A stretch of DNA of 36,602 bases, from positions 1-36,602 of the IMG/VR virus record IMGVR_UViG_3300020725_000003, one strand, 5' to 3'. The number at the start of each line of letters is the position of its first letter. Within the stretch, counting starts at the first letter, position 1. The notes beneath the pieces are model-generated. The model was not told the origin of the DNA. It did no database searches and was given only the letters and a program-made list of their open reading frames with translations. Origin of the DNA: a virus. A program made the position numbers and the translations under genes. Shown here piece after piece: positions 12,466 through 21,150 of the stretch.

Positions 12466-12907
12466 ACCATACTTTCAGGGATTGGAGGTACTGAAGATGT
12501 TCTTCGCTAAACTGTTCAAGAAGCTCTTCAGGGTCGCGTTGCTGTATCGCCGCAAGCGTATTAGGGCCAAGCACGCCGTCAACAGGCACGTTCAAAGCCC
12601 GTTGGATAAGTTTGATTGGCTCTGAGGTGCCTGAGTTCACGCCGCAATCAAATACGATGTAATCAATGCCAGCCGGCAGTTGGTCGCATTTATCACGATC
12701 CCAATAATTACGCTTATAGAGAGGGGCAACATCATCTGGTGTTAAGCCCCTCATCTCTGCTTCATCGACTGTACGACCGACATAGGCTTCCCAAGTGTCC
12801 TTAGTCACACCAAGGTTGGTCATGCCTCCAGGGTCTTTCGGGTTATCGACGTACCCGCCTTCTGACTTTAGAACAAGAGCAAGACATCTTTCAAAGTTCC
12901 CATTCAT
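12389..12907 (-). CDS. endolysin, GH108 glycosidase with C-terminal PG-binding domain
   Basis: A 172-residue protein that cuts peptidoglycan at the end of infection. SEGGYVDNPKDPGGMTNLGVT near residue 15-35 holds the catalytic Glu of glycosyl hydrolase family 108. YKRNYWDRDKCDQLPAGIDYIVFDCGVNSG is the second conserved block. The C-terminal half (AIQLI-like IKLIQRALNVPVDGVLGPNTLAAI) is the PG_binding_3 repeat. It is the last gene of the late unit and starts 4 bases inside the holin gene's end. No signal peptide, so it needs the holin. Confidence 0.9.
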   Translation of the reverse strand: MNGNFERCLALVLKSEGGYVDNPKDPGGMTNLGVTKDTWEAYVGRTVDEAEMRGLTPDDVAPLYKRNYWDRDKCDQLPAGIDYIVFDCGVNSGTSEPIKLIQRALNVPVDGVLGPNTLAAIQQRDPEELLEQFSEEHLQYLQSLKVWSTFANGFQRRIKEVLAAAQAMVHSS

Positions 12908-13278
12908 TTCGCATGTACCCCAAGGGTCTTTTCATAAGTACGCAAGCCAGCCATGCCGAGCATTGCCGTTACTAATTCCATAAGTGATTGATCCAGAGCA
13001 GGCAGATCGTGCCACCCCGCTCCCACGGCGACTGGACGCAATAAATACTGGTAGAGGAGACCAATTGCACCAACCCAACCAATAGCAGGCCGCCAGCCAG
13101 ATACAAAGAGGTTAGGGTTAGCAGCTTCAGCCGTGTTCGTTTCATCTTGCTTCGCGTCCCATGCTTGTAAAGATGCTCTGAGTTCTTGTTCAGCCTGTGC
13201 AGCCGCTGCCGGATCTGGAATGAATTTGTTTACAATCTGAAGGCCAGCGCTAATCGCGTCATCAATGCCAAATGCCAT
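12904..13278 (-). CDS. holin, 3TM family
   Basis: A 124-residue membrane protein. The block ANPNLFVSGWRPAIGWVGAIGLLYQYLLRPV and the C-terminal LMELVTAMLGMAGLRTYEKT match the phage/GTA '3TM holin' family, with hydrophobic segments at about 60-80 and 95-115 and an amphipathic N-terminus. Holins of this type open the membrane for the endolysin, whose gene directly follows with a 4-base overlap (ATGA). The preceding gene overlaps by 1 base (TAATG). Confidence 0.82.
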   Translation of the reverse strand: MAFGIDDAISAGLQIVNKFIPDPAAAAQAEQELRASLQAWDAKQDETNTAEAANPNLFVSGWRPAIGWVGAIGLLYQYLLRPVAVGAGWHDLPALDQSLMELVTAMLGMAGLRTYEKTLGVHAK

Positions 13279-13754
13279 TACTTAAGTCCCCCTGAGGTAA
13301 TGAAGATGGCTACTACCAATATACCAGCAAAGAGAATTACGCCACCCAGAAGGCTTAACGCGAGCATAGCGTCTTTCTTTGCCTCTTCCTTTAGCTCCAA
13401 CTCAATCTGAGCCTGACGAGCTGCTTCCTTACGCATCTCCGTCGTTTCTTTCAGGATAGATTCCCAAGCCTTGGGACCGTACTGAGCAACGAACATGTTC
13501 TTAACATCGAGCTGCATCTGCTTGGCCTTAGCCTTAACAGCATACAGTTTCACAGCCTCGGCCTCATACTCGGCCTGAGACTGGAACATCTTTTTCTTAC
13601 GAGGTGCAGAAGTTACTTGTACGATCTGAGCGATCTTGGCAAAGAGATTGCCGACCTTCTCAGCCGTATCCATGACATCTTGCCCAGCGTCTACCGCCGA
13701 TTTGATGCCGTTATAGAGCGCTGTCGCTCCAGCAATAAGGGTAAACGGGTCCAC
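13278..13754 (-). CDS. coiled-coil protein with C-terminal membrane helix
   Basis: A 158-residue protein: an N-terminal hydrophobic stretch (TLIAGATALYNGIKSAV), a charged helical middle (QAEYEAEAVKLYAVKAKAKQM...), and a C-terminal transmembrane helix of about 20 residues (LALSLLGGVILFAGILVVAIF). No lipobox is seen. Its place directly ahead of holin and endolysin suggests a lysis role (spanin-like or holin partner), but it could be a virion protein. The family is not recognised with certainty. Confidence 0.6.
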   Translation of the reverse strand: MDPFTLIAGATALYNGIKSAVDAGQDVMDTAEKVGNLFAKIAQIVQVTSAPRKKKMFQSQAEYEAEAVKLYAVKAKAKQMQLDVKNMFVAQYGPKAWESILKETTEMRKEAARQAQIELELKEEAKKDAMLALSLLGGVILFAGILVVAIFITSGGLK

Positions 13755-13762
13755 AGATCATC

Positions 13763-13990
13763 CTATCTGCATCCCCACCGACGACGAGCAGCTTTACCGC
13801 GTTCGCCTTTCCAAGACTTAGACCTAGCGCAGAACGACTTATGTCGCGGGTTCTTCGGGTCTTTCGTAGGAGCCTTCAGCTTGCTGCCGGTAGCCCTATT
13901 GTATTTAGCTCGGCCTTTAGCTGTCAGACCACCGCCTTTGCGTACAGACTGCTTTTCACCGCGCCCTACACTCAGAGATGGTCCAGACAT
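13763..13990 (-). CDS. basic small protein, DUF6321-like
   Basis: A 75-residue, very basic protein. GGGLTAKGRAKYNRATGSKLKAPTKDPK followed by RHKSFCARSKSW is the hallmark of a phage family that I believe is DUF6321; its role is unknown. The basic composition suggests nucleic acid or virion binding. The start shares one base with the stop of the preceding gene (TAATG), so it belongs to the late unit. Confidence 0.7.
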   Translation of the reverse strand: MSGPSLSVGRGEKQSVRKGGGLTAKGRAKYNRATGSKLKAPTKDPKNPRHKSFCARSKSWKGERGKAARRRWGCR

Positions 13991-14136
13991 TAGCGCCTCG
14001 CTGTTCTCTTAGATTTACGGAATGCTGCCGCCGTAGGAGCACCCTTGCTACCAGGCTTACGCATACGCTCGCCAGAACCTTTACGGATGCGTTCCCGCTT
14101 GGCATGGATGTTCGCGTATAAACCTTGGCTTGCCAT
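13990..14136 (-). CDS. 48-residue basic phage protein (LYANI type)
   Basis: A frame MASQGLYANIHAKRERIRKG, then a stretch rich in Arg, Lys and Gly and ending RKSKRTARR. This start, 'GLYANIHAKRERI', is widespread in small phage proteins found beside DUF6321-type genes. Function unknown. A weak ribosome-binding site (GAGGGA) lies upstream; the TAATG overlap couples it to the next gene. Arg-rich tail could bind DNA or RNA. Confidence 0.7.
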   Translation of the reverse strand: MASQGLYANIHAKRERIRKGSGERMRKPGSKGAPTAAAFRKSKRTARR

Positions 14137-14486
14137 TACAGTCCCTCACCCGGCGTTACATACACGCTTGCGTTGGCAGCATCACCAATCACACGCGCAT
14201 AGACATTGGACGATTGGCTGACCTGTGGCCCCGTAATTACTTTGTAAGAATAAGGAGGCAACGCAAAAACATAAGACGGACCGTTATCGGGAAGCGTCAC
14301 ATTGAAAGAATTGCTGGAGCTGATCCAGACGTAAACAGCGTTATTTACATCCGCGTTAGAAAGGAAATATTGTTGGCAAGGGCTGTCAGCCGTAATGGTA
14401 AACACGTTTGACTGAGTGTTTGCCGCACCAGTAACGGCAACCTTAGTCGTTTTTCCCATAGGCTGAAAAGGGATGTTATTAGCCAT
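14136..14486 (-). CDS. small beta-rich virion protein
   Basis: A 116-residue protein (MANNIPFQPMGKTTKVAVTGAANTQ...) made of short strands rich in Asn, Ser, Thr and Val and ending YVTPGEGL. It resembles the protein at 22574-22903, which ends YITVGDGL and has the same run of features, so the two look like paralogues. It is probably a decoration or fibre-linked component. The next gene begins within its stop. Confidence 0.6.
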   Translation of the reverse strand: MANNIPFQPMGKTTKVAVTGAANTQSNVFTITADSPCQQYFLSNADVNNAVYVWISSSNSFNVTLPDNGPSYVFALPPYSYKVITGPQVSQSSNVYARVIGDAANASVYVTPGEGL

Positions 14487-14719
14487 TAGACAACGCCCTT
14501 ATCTGGCTTGCTAGTTGGGCTGTTCTTGTAATCCTTTGGATCTGGACCAAAGTTCCAGACAGCTTGGAAACCACCGCGAGGAGCTGTACCAGGCGTAAAG
14601 GTGCCGCCACCGAAACCATAACCGTCCTTAGGCTTCTGAGGCCGAACCGGCGTAGCAGCCTGACCGCTCGACGGGTCAAGAAGATTATGGGTTACGTTCT
14701 TGTTCGACTGGTCCTTCAT
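14486..14719 (-). CDS. hypothetical small late protein
   Basis: A 77-residue protein rich in Gly, Pro and Lys (MKDQSNKNVTHNLLDPSSG ... GYGFGGGTFTPGTAP), likely disordered. Two overlapping frames are open here; this one is chosen because its stop overlaps the next start as TAATG and its start falls inside the end of the upstream membrane gene. No family recognised. Confidence 0.6.
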   Translation of the reverse strand: MKDQSNKNVTHNLLDPSSGQAATPVRPQKPKDGYGFGGGTFTPGTAPRGGFQAVWNFGPDPKDYKNSPTSKPDKGVV

Positions 14720-14921
14720 GGGTCTTAACCCTTTCCTTCAAGAGACTTGGAATGAATACCACTATACCAAATCCGGCGGCAATCTCCAATCTCTCCGGCG
14801 TAGGCGAATACATTGCCCAAGCCGATAGCCCGAAAGTCATTAGAATTGCCAATACGGTTAATAGTCGATCTGTTAAAACCGTTAAACCCATTCGGATCAC
14901 GGCCAAAAATGTAGCGTCCAT
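14685..14921 (-). CDS. small membrane protein, two transmembrane helices
   Basis: A 78-residue protein. LTVLTDRLLTVLAILMTFGLSAWAMY and RLEIAAGFGIVVFIPSLL form two hydrophobic helices, with an Arg/Glu-rich tail. GGGGGAC lies before the ATG. A different frame (to 15030) is open over the same bases but is less like a real protein. It could be a holin-like or injection-related membrane protein; I would not name it. Confidence 0.6.
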   Translation of the reverse strand: MDATFLAVIRMGLTVLTDRLLTVLAILMTFGLSAWAMYSPTPERLEIAAGFGIVVFIPSLLKERVKTHEGPVEQERNP

Positions 14922-14941
14922 TGCGTCCCCCGACGTTGCGC

Positions 14942-15142
14942 TTAAGTGTCATCCGAGGTAGCGAATCCGCTTCCCCATTCATCCTCACTAACCTTTTGCT
15001 TGAGTTTTTCAAGGTTAATCGCACGATCAATAACTTTTAATTTCTGCTCTAGGTCAATCTCACCAGCCTGCATCGACTGCTTGAGCAGGTCTGAAATCGC
15101 CTTTTCAAGATCTGGATTGATGCCGTTGTTCTTCTTAGACAT
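14942..15142 (-). CDS. small conserved-looking late protein
   Basis: A 66-residue acidic protein: NPDLEKAISDLLKQSMQAGEIDLEQKLKVIDRAINLEKLKQKVSEDEWGSGFAT. The pattern 'DLEKAI-x-DLLK ... K-x-KVIDR-x-x-x-LE-x-LK-x-K ... GSGF' is one I know from podovirus late regions, where it has no defined role. Its start overlaps the stop of the large ejection protein gene. Confidence 0.7.
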   Translation of the reverse strand: MSKKNNGINPDLEKAISDLLKQSMQAGEIDLEQKLKVIDRAINLEKLKQKVSEDEWGSGFATSDDT

Positions 15143-17448
15143 TATTTTCCACCAAATGTACGACGCAGGATTTCTTCACCAGCAACCGTTGTTAATCCAC
15201 CGTAAAATAAGGTTTTAATGGCCTTTTGAGCAAATTTTGTCTTCCCATAAGCCTTGTCGATCATGTCAATCTTTTGGAGCATGTCTGTGTATTCAGCACC
15301 AGAAATGGCACCTTTTGCACGCAAGTCAGAGGCAATGGTTCTAGCTTTACCAGAAACTTGTTCAGGCGATAAAAGATCCAATTCCTCTCCGCTCTTGCGA
15401 AGAACATCCGCTCGTTGTTCAGCAATCGTCTTTGCAACCGCCGGCTTCTGAGCTTCCTTAGCAAGCCTAGATTCTGCTTGAGCTGCACGTTTCTCAGCTT
15501 CAGTTGCAATTTTCTCTGGTGCAACCGCAATTTTTTCTGCTTCAGAAACTCTGCTAGAAGCCAATCCGCGCAGGCGTTCTTCGCCAGTAATTGCCTTTTC
15601 AGCTTCTCTAGCAGCAGCTGTAGCGCCTTTTTGAGCTGCTTTGGCTTGCGTTAATTCTGCCTTGACAGCATCCAAAGCTGATTGCCCAGAAGCTCTAGCT
15701 GAAGCAACAGTTTTAAATTCATCGTAAATACCAAGTTGCTTTAACACGCCTTCATTCTTCTGAACGAAAGAACGCAGTGCGTCAGCATTCGGAACACGAC
15801 CGCCACCGAATAACTCACGGTTAAAGAATGCTCTTGCACCGTTTTGGATTTCAGGATTTTCAGCCATTAAGCGAGTGAAAACCGGATGTCCCTCGCGTGC
15901 GCGTTGAATGACACGGCCAGCAACTTCGGCAGATCCACGCAAGAAATCTTGAGACAAAGCATCGACATCTAGCACGGCACGCAATGGTCCTTTACGAGAC
16001 ACAATGTCTAAGGGCCGAGACAGTTTTGCGTATTGCTCAAGAGCTTTACGATATGGATCGTGCGCTTTTTTAGCTGTGTTTATTAAAAGTTTTTTTAAAT
16101 CAGCAACATGATGCACCGCAGCAGCAGCATCGCCAGCCATACCGTTCGCCATCTGCACAGTCTTGGTAGACAAAATGCGATCCATTGCTTTACGAAGGCT
16201 GTCCGTAGAAGCAACATTTAACGCATTGATTTCTTGATTTCTTACGGTAGTTGTAAGTTGGTTTTTAAGAATGTTAAGCGTGTTAATAATAGATGGATCA
16301 CGTTCATTTTTAAGAATGCTGTTAATCTTGTTTAATACTTTAGTCGTATCAACAATTGGTCTTTGCCCTGCAGATGAAATTGCCTGACCAAAACCCGCCA
16401 ACTTTTCTCTGTTAGCGACGCCTGTATTACGAATATTCTCAGCCGTATCTCTAATGATAGTTCCAAATTGTTCAGGTGTAATTTGTTCACCAGAAGCCAA
16501 ACGCTGTTCTAATCGTTGAATAGCATTTTCAGCACCGGCGACGCGGCCTTCAACGTCAGCAACATGCGATGCTGCTTCTGCTTCATTTAGACCAGCTTCA
16601 CGCGCAGCTTTCTGAGCATCAGCCACACGATCTCTTGTTCTTGCAAGAGCTTGAGAACGAATGTCAGCCATAGCTTCAGGTGGCGTTCCAGCTTGACGAG
16701 CAGCACGTTCAGCCGCAACTGCATCACGCTCTGCAATCTGACGTTGTGCCGCAGAAATACGATCAAGATCTGCTTGAGCTTTCTGAGCCACTTCAGCCTG
16801 AGTTGCAATTTCTGCTTCAGTCAAACCCTTAACTGCACCGCGCAATTCCTCTGCGCCTTTAGCAGCCTCAGTGCCGCGTACTGTTGATACAAGACCTTTG
16901 ATAGCCGGAGCCACTCCAGTCGCAAGCCCTTTGAGAAGACCCGCACCACCAACTATATCATACAAGTTTTTGCCAATTGCCGACTCAACCGGATACTTCT
17001 TAGCTTCCGGAGTTTGAAACAATGGCGTTTGCAAGATCTCTTCTCTGGTTGGAAAAAGAGTTTCTCTGCCAGTGACAGGCATGGCTTGCTTTTTTTGACC
17101 AAAATAGGATGGTACATCAACAGCTAAAAATTGTTCTGCTGCACCAGGCAACCCAGCAACACCAGCAACTAATCCTTGACCAAGAGCTGCACCGCGCTCG
17201 CCAAAGCTCTTCACAGCCTCATATGGATCAATTGCTTTTTGAAAACCACTCAATCCCTTTTCAACTTTTTGATATGTCGTGTCTGAGTCTGCTTTAGCGG
17301 CACCAGTTTTGCGATCAATCGACTTAACTTTTTGATTTGGAAAGTCTTTTTGAGCACGAGAATACACATCCCCAGGCGACAAAGTATCTGGTGCGCCTGA
17401 GTAAACGTGTTGTTTCCCGTCTTCAAAAGTAATCGTAATGTCAGACAT
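15142..17448 (-). CDS. large internal virion (ejection) protein, coiled-coil-rich
   Basis: About 768 residues. The N-terminus, SDITITFEDGKQHVYSGAPDTLSP, is a beta-rich module found at the start of many podovirus internal proteins. A hydrophobic Gly/Ala patch (ALGQGLVAGVAGLPGAAEQF) and a long alanine-arginine coiled coil (about 200-330 and again about 590-700) follow. It probably lies in the head and is ejected to form a channel in the envelope. No lytic transglycosylase motif is clear. ATG 17448 is preferred to the TTG at 17457; both lie next to the previous stop. Confidence 0.65.
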   Translation of the reverse strand: MSDITITFEDGKQHVYSGAPDTLSPGDVYSRAQKDFPNQKVKSIDRKTGAAKADSDTTYQKVEKGLSGFQKAIDPYEAVKSFGERGAALGQGLVAGVAGLPGAAEQFLAVDVPSYFGQKKQAMPVTGRETLFPTREEILQTPLFQTPEAKKYPVESAIGKNLYDIVGGAGLLKGLATGVAPAIKGLVSTVRGTEAAKGAEELRGAVKGLTEAEIATQAEVAQKAQADLDRISAAQRQIAERDAVAAERAARQAGTPPEAMADIRSQALARTRDRVADAQKAAREAGLNEAEAASHVADVEGRVAGAENAIQRLEQRLASGEQITPEQFGTIIRDTAENIRNTGVANREKLAGFGQAISSAGQRPIVDTTKVLNKINSILKNERDPSIINTLNILKNQLTTTVRNQEINALNVASTDSLRKAMDRILSTKTVQMANGMAGDAAAAVHHVADLKKLLINTAKKAHDPYRKALEQYAKLSRPLDIVSRKGPLRAVLDVDALSQDFLRGSAEVAGRVIQRAREGHPVFTRLMAENPEIQNGARAFFNRELFGGGRVPNADALRSFVQKNEGVLKQLGIYDEFKTVASARASGQSALDAVKAELTQAKAAQKGATAAAREAEKAITGEERLRGLASSRVSEAEKIAVAPEKIATEAEKRAAQAESRLAKEAQKPAVAKTIAEQRADVLRKSGEELDLLSPEQVSGKARTIASDLRAKGAISGAEYTDMLQKIDMIDKAYGKTKFAQKAIKTLFYGGLTTVAGEEILRRTFGGK

Positions 17449-17450
17449 TG

Positions 17451-18815
17451 TTACCAACCGCTAGTTGAAACACCAGAAGGAACCGCCGATGCTGGCGCTT
17501 TATATGTTGGAGTTGGGAGATTGAAAGTGGGAACGCGTCCCATAGCTTGCATAAATTGATCTGGTTCAAGACCAGTAACACCAGCAACAGTGTTAATGCG
17601 ATCCATAATAATACCAGTCCATTGTTGTTTTGTAAGATTTGCTGGATCTAACAATGGCCCAAGGCTACGCATGACTGCAACTGGAAGTATGCTTCCACCG
17701 CGTGCCTCACGTTCCAATTCAAGATTATTAAAGATAGCTTTCTTGAAGAAGACAATATTCTTGTCATTTGGACTGAGACCAGCATTCTTTGCAGCTTCAT
17801 CAACAGCAGCCGTTGCAGCCGCAGCAGACTGTTGAGAGCTATCAATAGACGCCGTGCCAAGATTTCTTTCCAAGAAGCTCTGCGTTTGATTGGCAATACG
17901 ACCCAATTCACCGAAATCAATGTCTGGATCTTGCCCTTCAGCCACCAAATCATACGTCTTTTTAGCCGAACGCACCGCATTAACGATGGTAGCCGCAGCC
18001 TTATCATCTGTTGCTGCCGCTGTTCGAGGATCAAGAATCTTAGCAAGCTGTGCTTTTGGTCCCGCGCCTTGCGTCACTTCGGCCATCGTGCCGTACATCT
18101 TTGTAATGCTTTGATCCGCAGCATTCAAAAACTTATCGGCAAGCTCAATTCCCTTCAAAGAAGCCTGCACAGGTCCATTGCGAGCTGCATCTTGCTTCAA
18201 CATCTGAGCGTCTAATTTAGCCAACTCAACTTGCAATTGAGCGTTAGCACCACTGGCATTCAACGAAGCCATCTTGAGAGCGCGTTCAAAAGCACCTTTT
18301 ACCTGTTCAATGTGCAATTTCCATTGATTCATCTTTTGCTCAAAATTCTTAGTTTCGAGCGCAATACGATCTTGGTTGCCCTGACGATGGCCTTCAAGCA
18401 CACCGCTCATGGCTTCCATTGCACCAATGCCGCTTAAACGACCGCCACCACCCATCAACATTCCGGCAAGAGGCAACAAAGTAGCAAGACTTGACATGCT
18501 TTCTTGCGTCTCTGGCGAGTATTGAATGGTTGGAGGAGGAGCCATCAATTCAGGCTCAAACTTTTTATAAACAGCAGCTTCACCGGCATAACCAGCACGT
18601 TTGCTTTTAGCTTCCAACTCAGCTTTGCGAATGCCAATATCGCCCTTGGCTTGCGCGTAGGCTTCTTCAGCCTTTTGAGCCTTCTCAACATAAGGAGCTG
18701 TTAATTCTTCACGCTTTTTCATCAAAGCAGAAAAACTATCAGACAAGCCGCCCATGCTGCCTAAAACATCATTAGCCATAGAAGATGAAGATGTTGAGGA
18801 ATTAGTCTCAGCCAT
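17451..18815 (-). CDS. probable internal virion (ejection) protein
   Basis: A 454-residue protein, low in aromatics and rich in Ala, with long helices (KKREELTAPYVEKAQKAEEAYAQAKGDIGI) and a Gly/Met-rich hydrophobic patch LATLLPLAGMLMGGGGRLSGIGAMEAM. The composition and the position between two similar proteins fit the set of three ejection proteins in P22- and T7-like phages. Overlaps neighbouring genes by 1 base. No enzyme motif. Confidence 0.6.
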   Translation of the reverse strand: MAETNSSTSSSSMANDVLGSMGGLSDSFSALMKKREELTAPYVEKAQKAEEAYAQAKGDIGIRKAELEAKSKRAGYAGEAAVYKKFEPELMAPPPTIQYSPETQESMSSLATLLPLAGMLMGGGGRLSGIGAMEAMSGVLEGHRQGNQDRIALETKNFEQKMNQWKLHIEQVKGAFERALKMASLNASGANAQLQVELAKLDAQMLKQDAARNGPVQASLKGIELADKFLNAADQSITKMYGTMAEVTQGAGPKAQLAKILDPRTAAATDDKAAATIVNAVRSAKKTYDLVAEGQDPDIDFGELGRIANQTQSFLERNLGTASIDSSQQSAAAATAAVDEAAKNAGLSPNDKNIVFFKKAIFNNLELEREARGGSILPVAVMRSLGPLLDPANLTKQQWTGIIMDRINTVAGVTGLEPDQFMQAMGRVPTFNLPTPTYKAPASAVPSGVSTSGW

Positions 18816-19861
18816 TACGGAACTCCTGGATTAGTTTGGCTTTGCGGCGAACTTGCACCAATTGAGCCTAACTGCATCATCAACTTAGCAGCCGCTTGGT
18901 TAGCAGCATCTTGATATTTGAGCGTTGTAGTTAAACCTTCAGTTGTGCCTTGCAACTCAGCTTGAATGGCTGAAGCCATCAATGTATTGCCTGGGCCAAG
19001 CAACTGTAGAGCCATACTCTGTTGGTTCTGTAACGCTTGCTGGTACATATTCTGTAAAGCATTCTGCGTTTGAATAGCACCAACGCCGCCTGTACGAGCT
19101 GCTGCTTGTGCCAATTGAGCTTGTCCGGCTTGATAAGCCTGTTGCTGTGCAGGTGATAAAGCGCCTTGCAATGCCATCGCTAGTTGAGCACCACCAGCCG
19201 ATTGATACGGTTGCCCAAGCGTTTGATATTGCTGTGCAGCATTTTGATACGCAGCTTTGATTTGATTGCCAATGTCTTCAGCTTGCTGTTGAGCTTTCTG
19301 ATTAGCGAGATATGACATAATGCCACCAGCAGCAGATGTTAGACCTTTTAAGCCGCCAAGTTGGTTTAACAAACTGCCTAAACCGCCTTGCTGTTGTTTT
19401 TGGTCAGGTGTGACTTGCCCTGTAGGAGAAGGCGCAACGGCACCACCTGTTGCAGCAGAAATATCTAAACCAGCAGGTCGAGCTATGGGTGTAGGAACAT
19501 AACCACCTCCACCACCACCAACGGCGTCAAAACTTGGTGTTACGGGAGGCGTATAACCATAATACGATGCCGCAGATCCCGGCGAGCTTACAGGTTGATC
19601 TTGGCCGTATTGGTAAGGAGCAACAGGATCATACCCAAAAGTAGGCTGATACCCAGTAGGTGCAACAAATTCTGAACCGCTGGGCTGTGCAGACGTTGGA
19701 GTAGATGGCTGCTCAAGTGCTAAAGCGCCATCTCCAGCGCCTGCTAAGCCAACAGGTCCACCATAATTAGGCGCGGCCACTGGGCCTGTAAAGAAATTGC
19801 CGAAATCGCTTGGTGCAGCACCGGGCGAGTCAAACATATATAAATCAAAAGCATCACTCAT
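18815..19861 (-). CDS. Gln/Ala-rich probable virion protein
   Basis: A 348-residue protein. The first half is Gly/Pro/Tyr-rich and probably disordered (YQYGQDQPVSS...); the second half is a Gln/Ala-rich helix bundle (QQQAEDIGNQIKAAYQNAAQQYQTLGQPY) like the glutamine-rich phage internal proteins. It belongs to the same internal-protein cluster. The start follows the stop of the upstream gene by one base. No catalytic motif is seen. Confidence 0.6.
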   Translation of the reverse strand: MSDAFDLYMFDSPGAAPSDFGNFFTGPVAAPNYGGPVGLAGAGDGALALEQPSTPTSAQPSGSEFVAPTGYQPTFGYDPVAPYQYGQDQPVSSPGSAASYYGYTPPVTPSFDAVGGGGGGYVPTPIARPAGLDISAATGGAVAPSPTGQVTPDQKQQQGGLGSLLNQLGGLKGLTSAAGGIMSYLANQKAQQQAEDIGNQIKAAYQNAAQQYQTLGQPYQSAGGAQLAMALQGALSPAQQQAYQAGQAQLAQAAARTGGVGAIQTQNALQNMYQQALQNQQSMALQLLGPGNTLMASAIQAELQGTTEGLTTTLKYQDAANQAAAKLMMQLGSIGASSPQSQTNPGVP

Positions 19862-20668
19862 TTACGCCTCCGCTGACCCAATATTTCTGAGCGAGCCTAC
19901 GTTCCACACATTCGATTTCTTGCCTTCAGCGTCAGAAGAACCAAAGACAGAGCCGGTAGGAGTATAGCCCAAACTTGGTGCAATTGACAGAGATTGCCCC
20001 AAAGTCGGGCTAGGTGCTTGTGTAGCCGGACCCTGTAAACTCAAGCCCGGTTGTACGGGAGGCGTATAGCTAGGAGCAGATCCGCCAGACACTTGCGGCA
20101 AAGCGTAACCAGCAACTTGACCGGCAGCGCTACCAATAGTTGCAGCATCCGATTTAGGTACACCAAGATCATATTGTGCCAATCCCGACACAAGACCGCC
20201 AATGCCACCAATCTCACCGGCTCTAAGACCTTGTTGCAATGCAGTACTTAATGGAGCACCACCGGCCAAAGCGCCAGTCAAAGCACTGCTTCCCCCTTTT
20301 GCTGCTTCAATAAGGCCAGATGCAGCCGTAGGAGATCCGGCAATCGAAGCCGGTGTAGCAGGCGTGTAGACATCACCCGACAAACTGCCAGCTTGAGCGC
20401 CTAAATCCTTGGTTAATTCTGCACCAACACCTGCGCCCACACCGCCACCGACGCCACCTGTCAGAGCGCCTTTCGCAATGTCACCGCCCGTAATTGCAGC
20501 ATTAACAGCACCTTCACCGGCACCAATAATAGCACCCGTTTCTAAGGCGCCTAAAGTGCCAGAAGCCAACGTAATACCCGCAGACGCAAGCGTGCCTGTC
20601 ACAGCAGTCGAAATTGCACTGCCAAAAACAGTCTCAGCAAGGGGTAAAATGATTGATGCTGCTGGCAT
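19862..20668 (-). CDS. Gly/Ala-rich hydrophobic virion protein
   Basis: A 268-residue protein with long Gly/Ala/Thr/Ile stretches (ISTAVTGTLASAGITLASGTLGALETGAIIGAGEG) similar to membrane-active glycine-rich segments of phage internal proteins. It may insert in the host membrane during ejection. The second half is Pro/Ser-rich. The start overlaps the previous stop by one base. Family not recognised. Confidence 0.55.
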   Translation of the reverse strand: MPAASIILPLAETVFGSAISTAVTGTLASAGITLASGTLGALETGAIIGAGEGAVNAAITGGDIAKGALTGGVGGGVGAGVGAELTKDLGAQAGSLSGDVYTPATPASIAGSPTAASGLIEAAKGGSSALTGALAGGAPLSTALQQGLRAGEIGGIGGLVSGLAQYDLGVPKSDAATIGSAAGQVAGYALPQVSGGSAPSYTPPVQPGLSLQGPATQAPSPTLGQSLSIAPSLGYTPTGSVFGSSDAEGKKSNVWNVGSLRNIGSAEA

Positions 20669-21150
20669 TATAAATCCACCATGAATTGATATACCGGCTT
20701 TTTCTGGCCTGAGATCGTCTGATGACCTTGGCTGATCTTGACCGGCAATCCTGTGCTTTGAGCCATCTTAACAAATGCAGGGCTTTCGGCATAGGTCACG
20801 GCTTGCTTGTAACCCATCTGTTTCAAGCTGTTCACGCCAGCTTTGAACCGTTTCACAAGCGTCTGAGGATCTTCCACCGTGAAGGTATGAAACTCGACCG
20901 TACCAGCTTGTTTAGGCATTATACTAAAGACGGTATCGCCAATGCGAAGCAGCTTTATGGAACCTTTTTGAACCAGAGCAGCCAAGGTTTTAACAATTTG
21001 TTCTGGATTTTGACCTGTTTCTTTTTGCACAGACTGAGCAATAATTTCAGGCGTAGGCGTAACCTTTTTAGCCGCAGGCTTACGAGGGCCACGCAAGCTA
21101 CCCATGTCTTCCATCTTGGTCTTGAGCACTGGTTCTGCCGGAGTAACCAT
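20668..21150 (-). CDS. hypothetical late protein, remotely GNAT-like
   Basis: A 160-residue protein. A basic, Pro-rich start (RGPRKPAAKKVTPTP) is followed by a compact domain (VEFHTFTVEDPQTLVKRFKAGVNSLKQMGYKQAVTYAESPAFVKMAQSTGL). Its strand-helix order recalls the acyltransferase-like fold of small internal virion proteins in T7-like phages, but no acetyl-CoA loop is clear. Fold suggestion is weak; function unknown. Confidence 0.55.
   Translation of the reverse strand: MVTPAEPVLKTKMEDMGSLRGPRKPAAKKVTPTPEIIAQSVQKETGQNPEQIVKTLAALVQKGSIKLLRIGDTVFSIMPKQAGTVEFHTFTVEDPQTLVKRFKAGVNSLKQMGYKQAVTYAESPAFVKMAQSTGLPVKISQGHQTISGQKKPVYQFMVDL

Noticed and set aside
12383-12625. 80-residue open frame on the plus strand after the glycosyltransferase
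   Set aside because: It lies antisense to the endolysin gene, has no ribosome-binding site, and its composition is that of a reverse-frame shadow.
14479-14679. 66-residue minus-strand frame inside 14486-14719
   Set aside because: The other frame is coupled to both neighbours by stop-start overlaps; this one is not.
14725-15030. 101-residue minus-strand frame overlapping the small membrane protein
   Set aside because: It overlaps two better-supported genes, starts without a ribosome-binding site, and lacks protein-like character.
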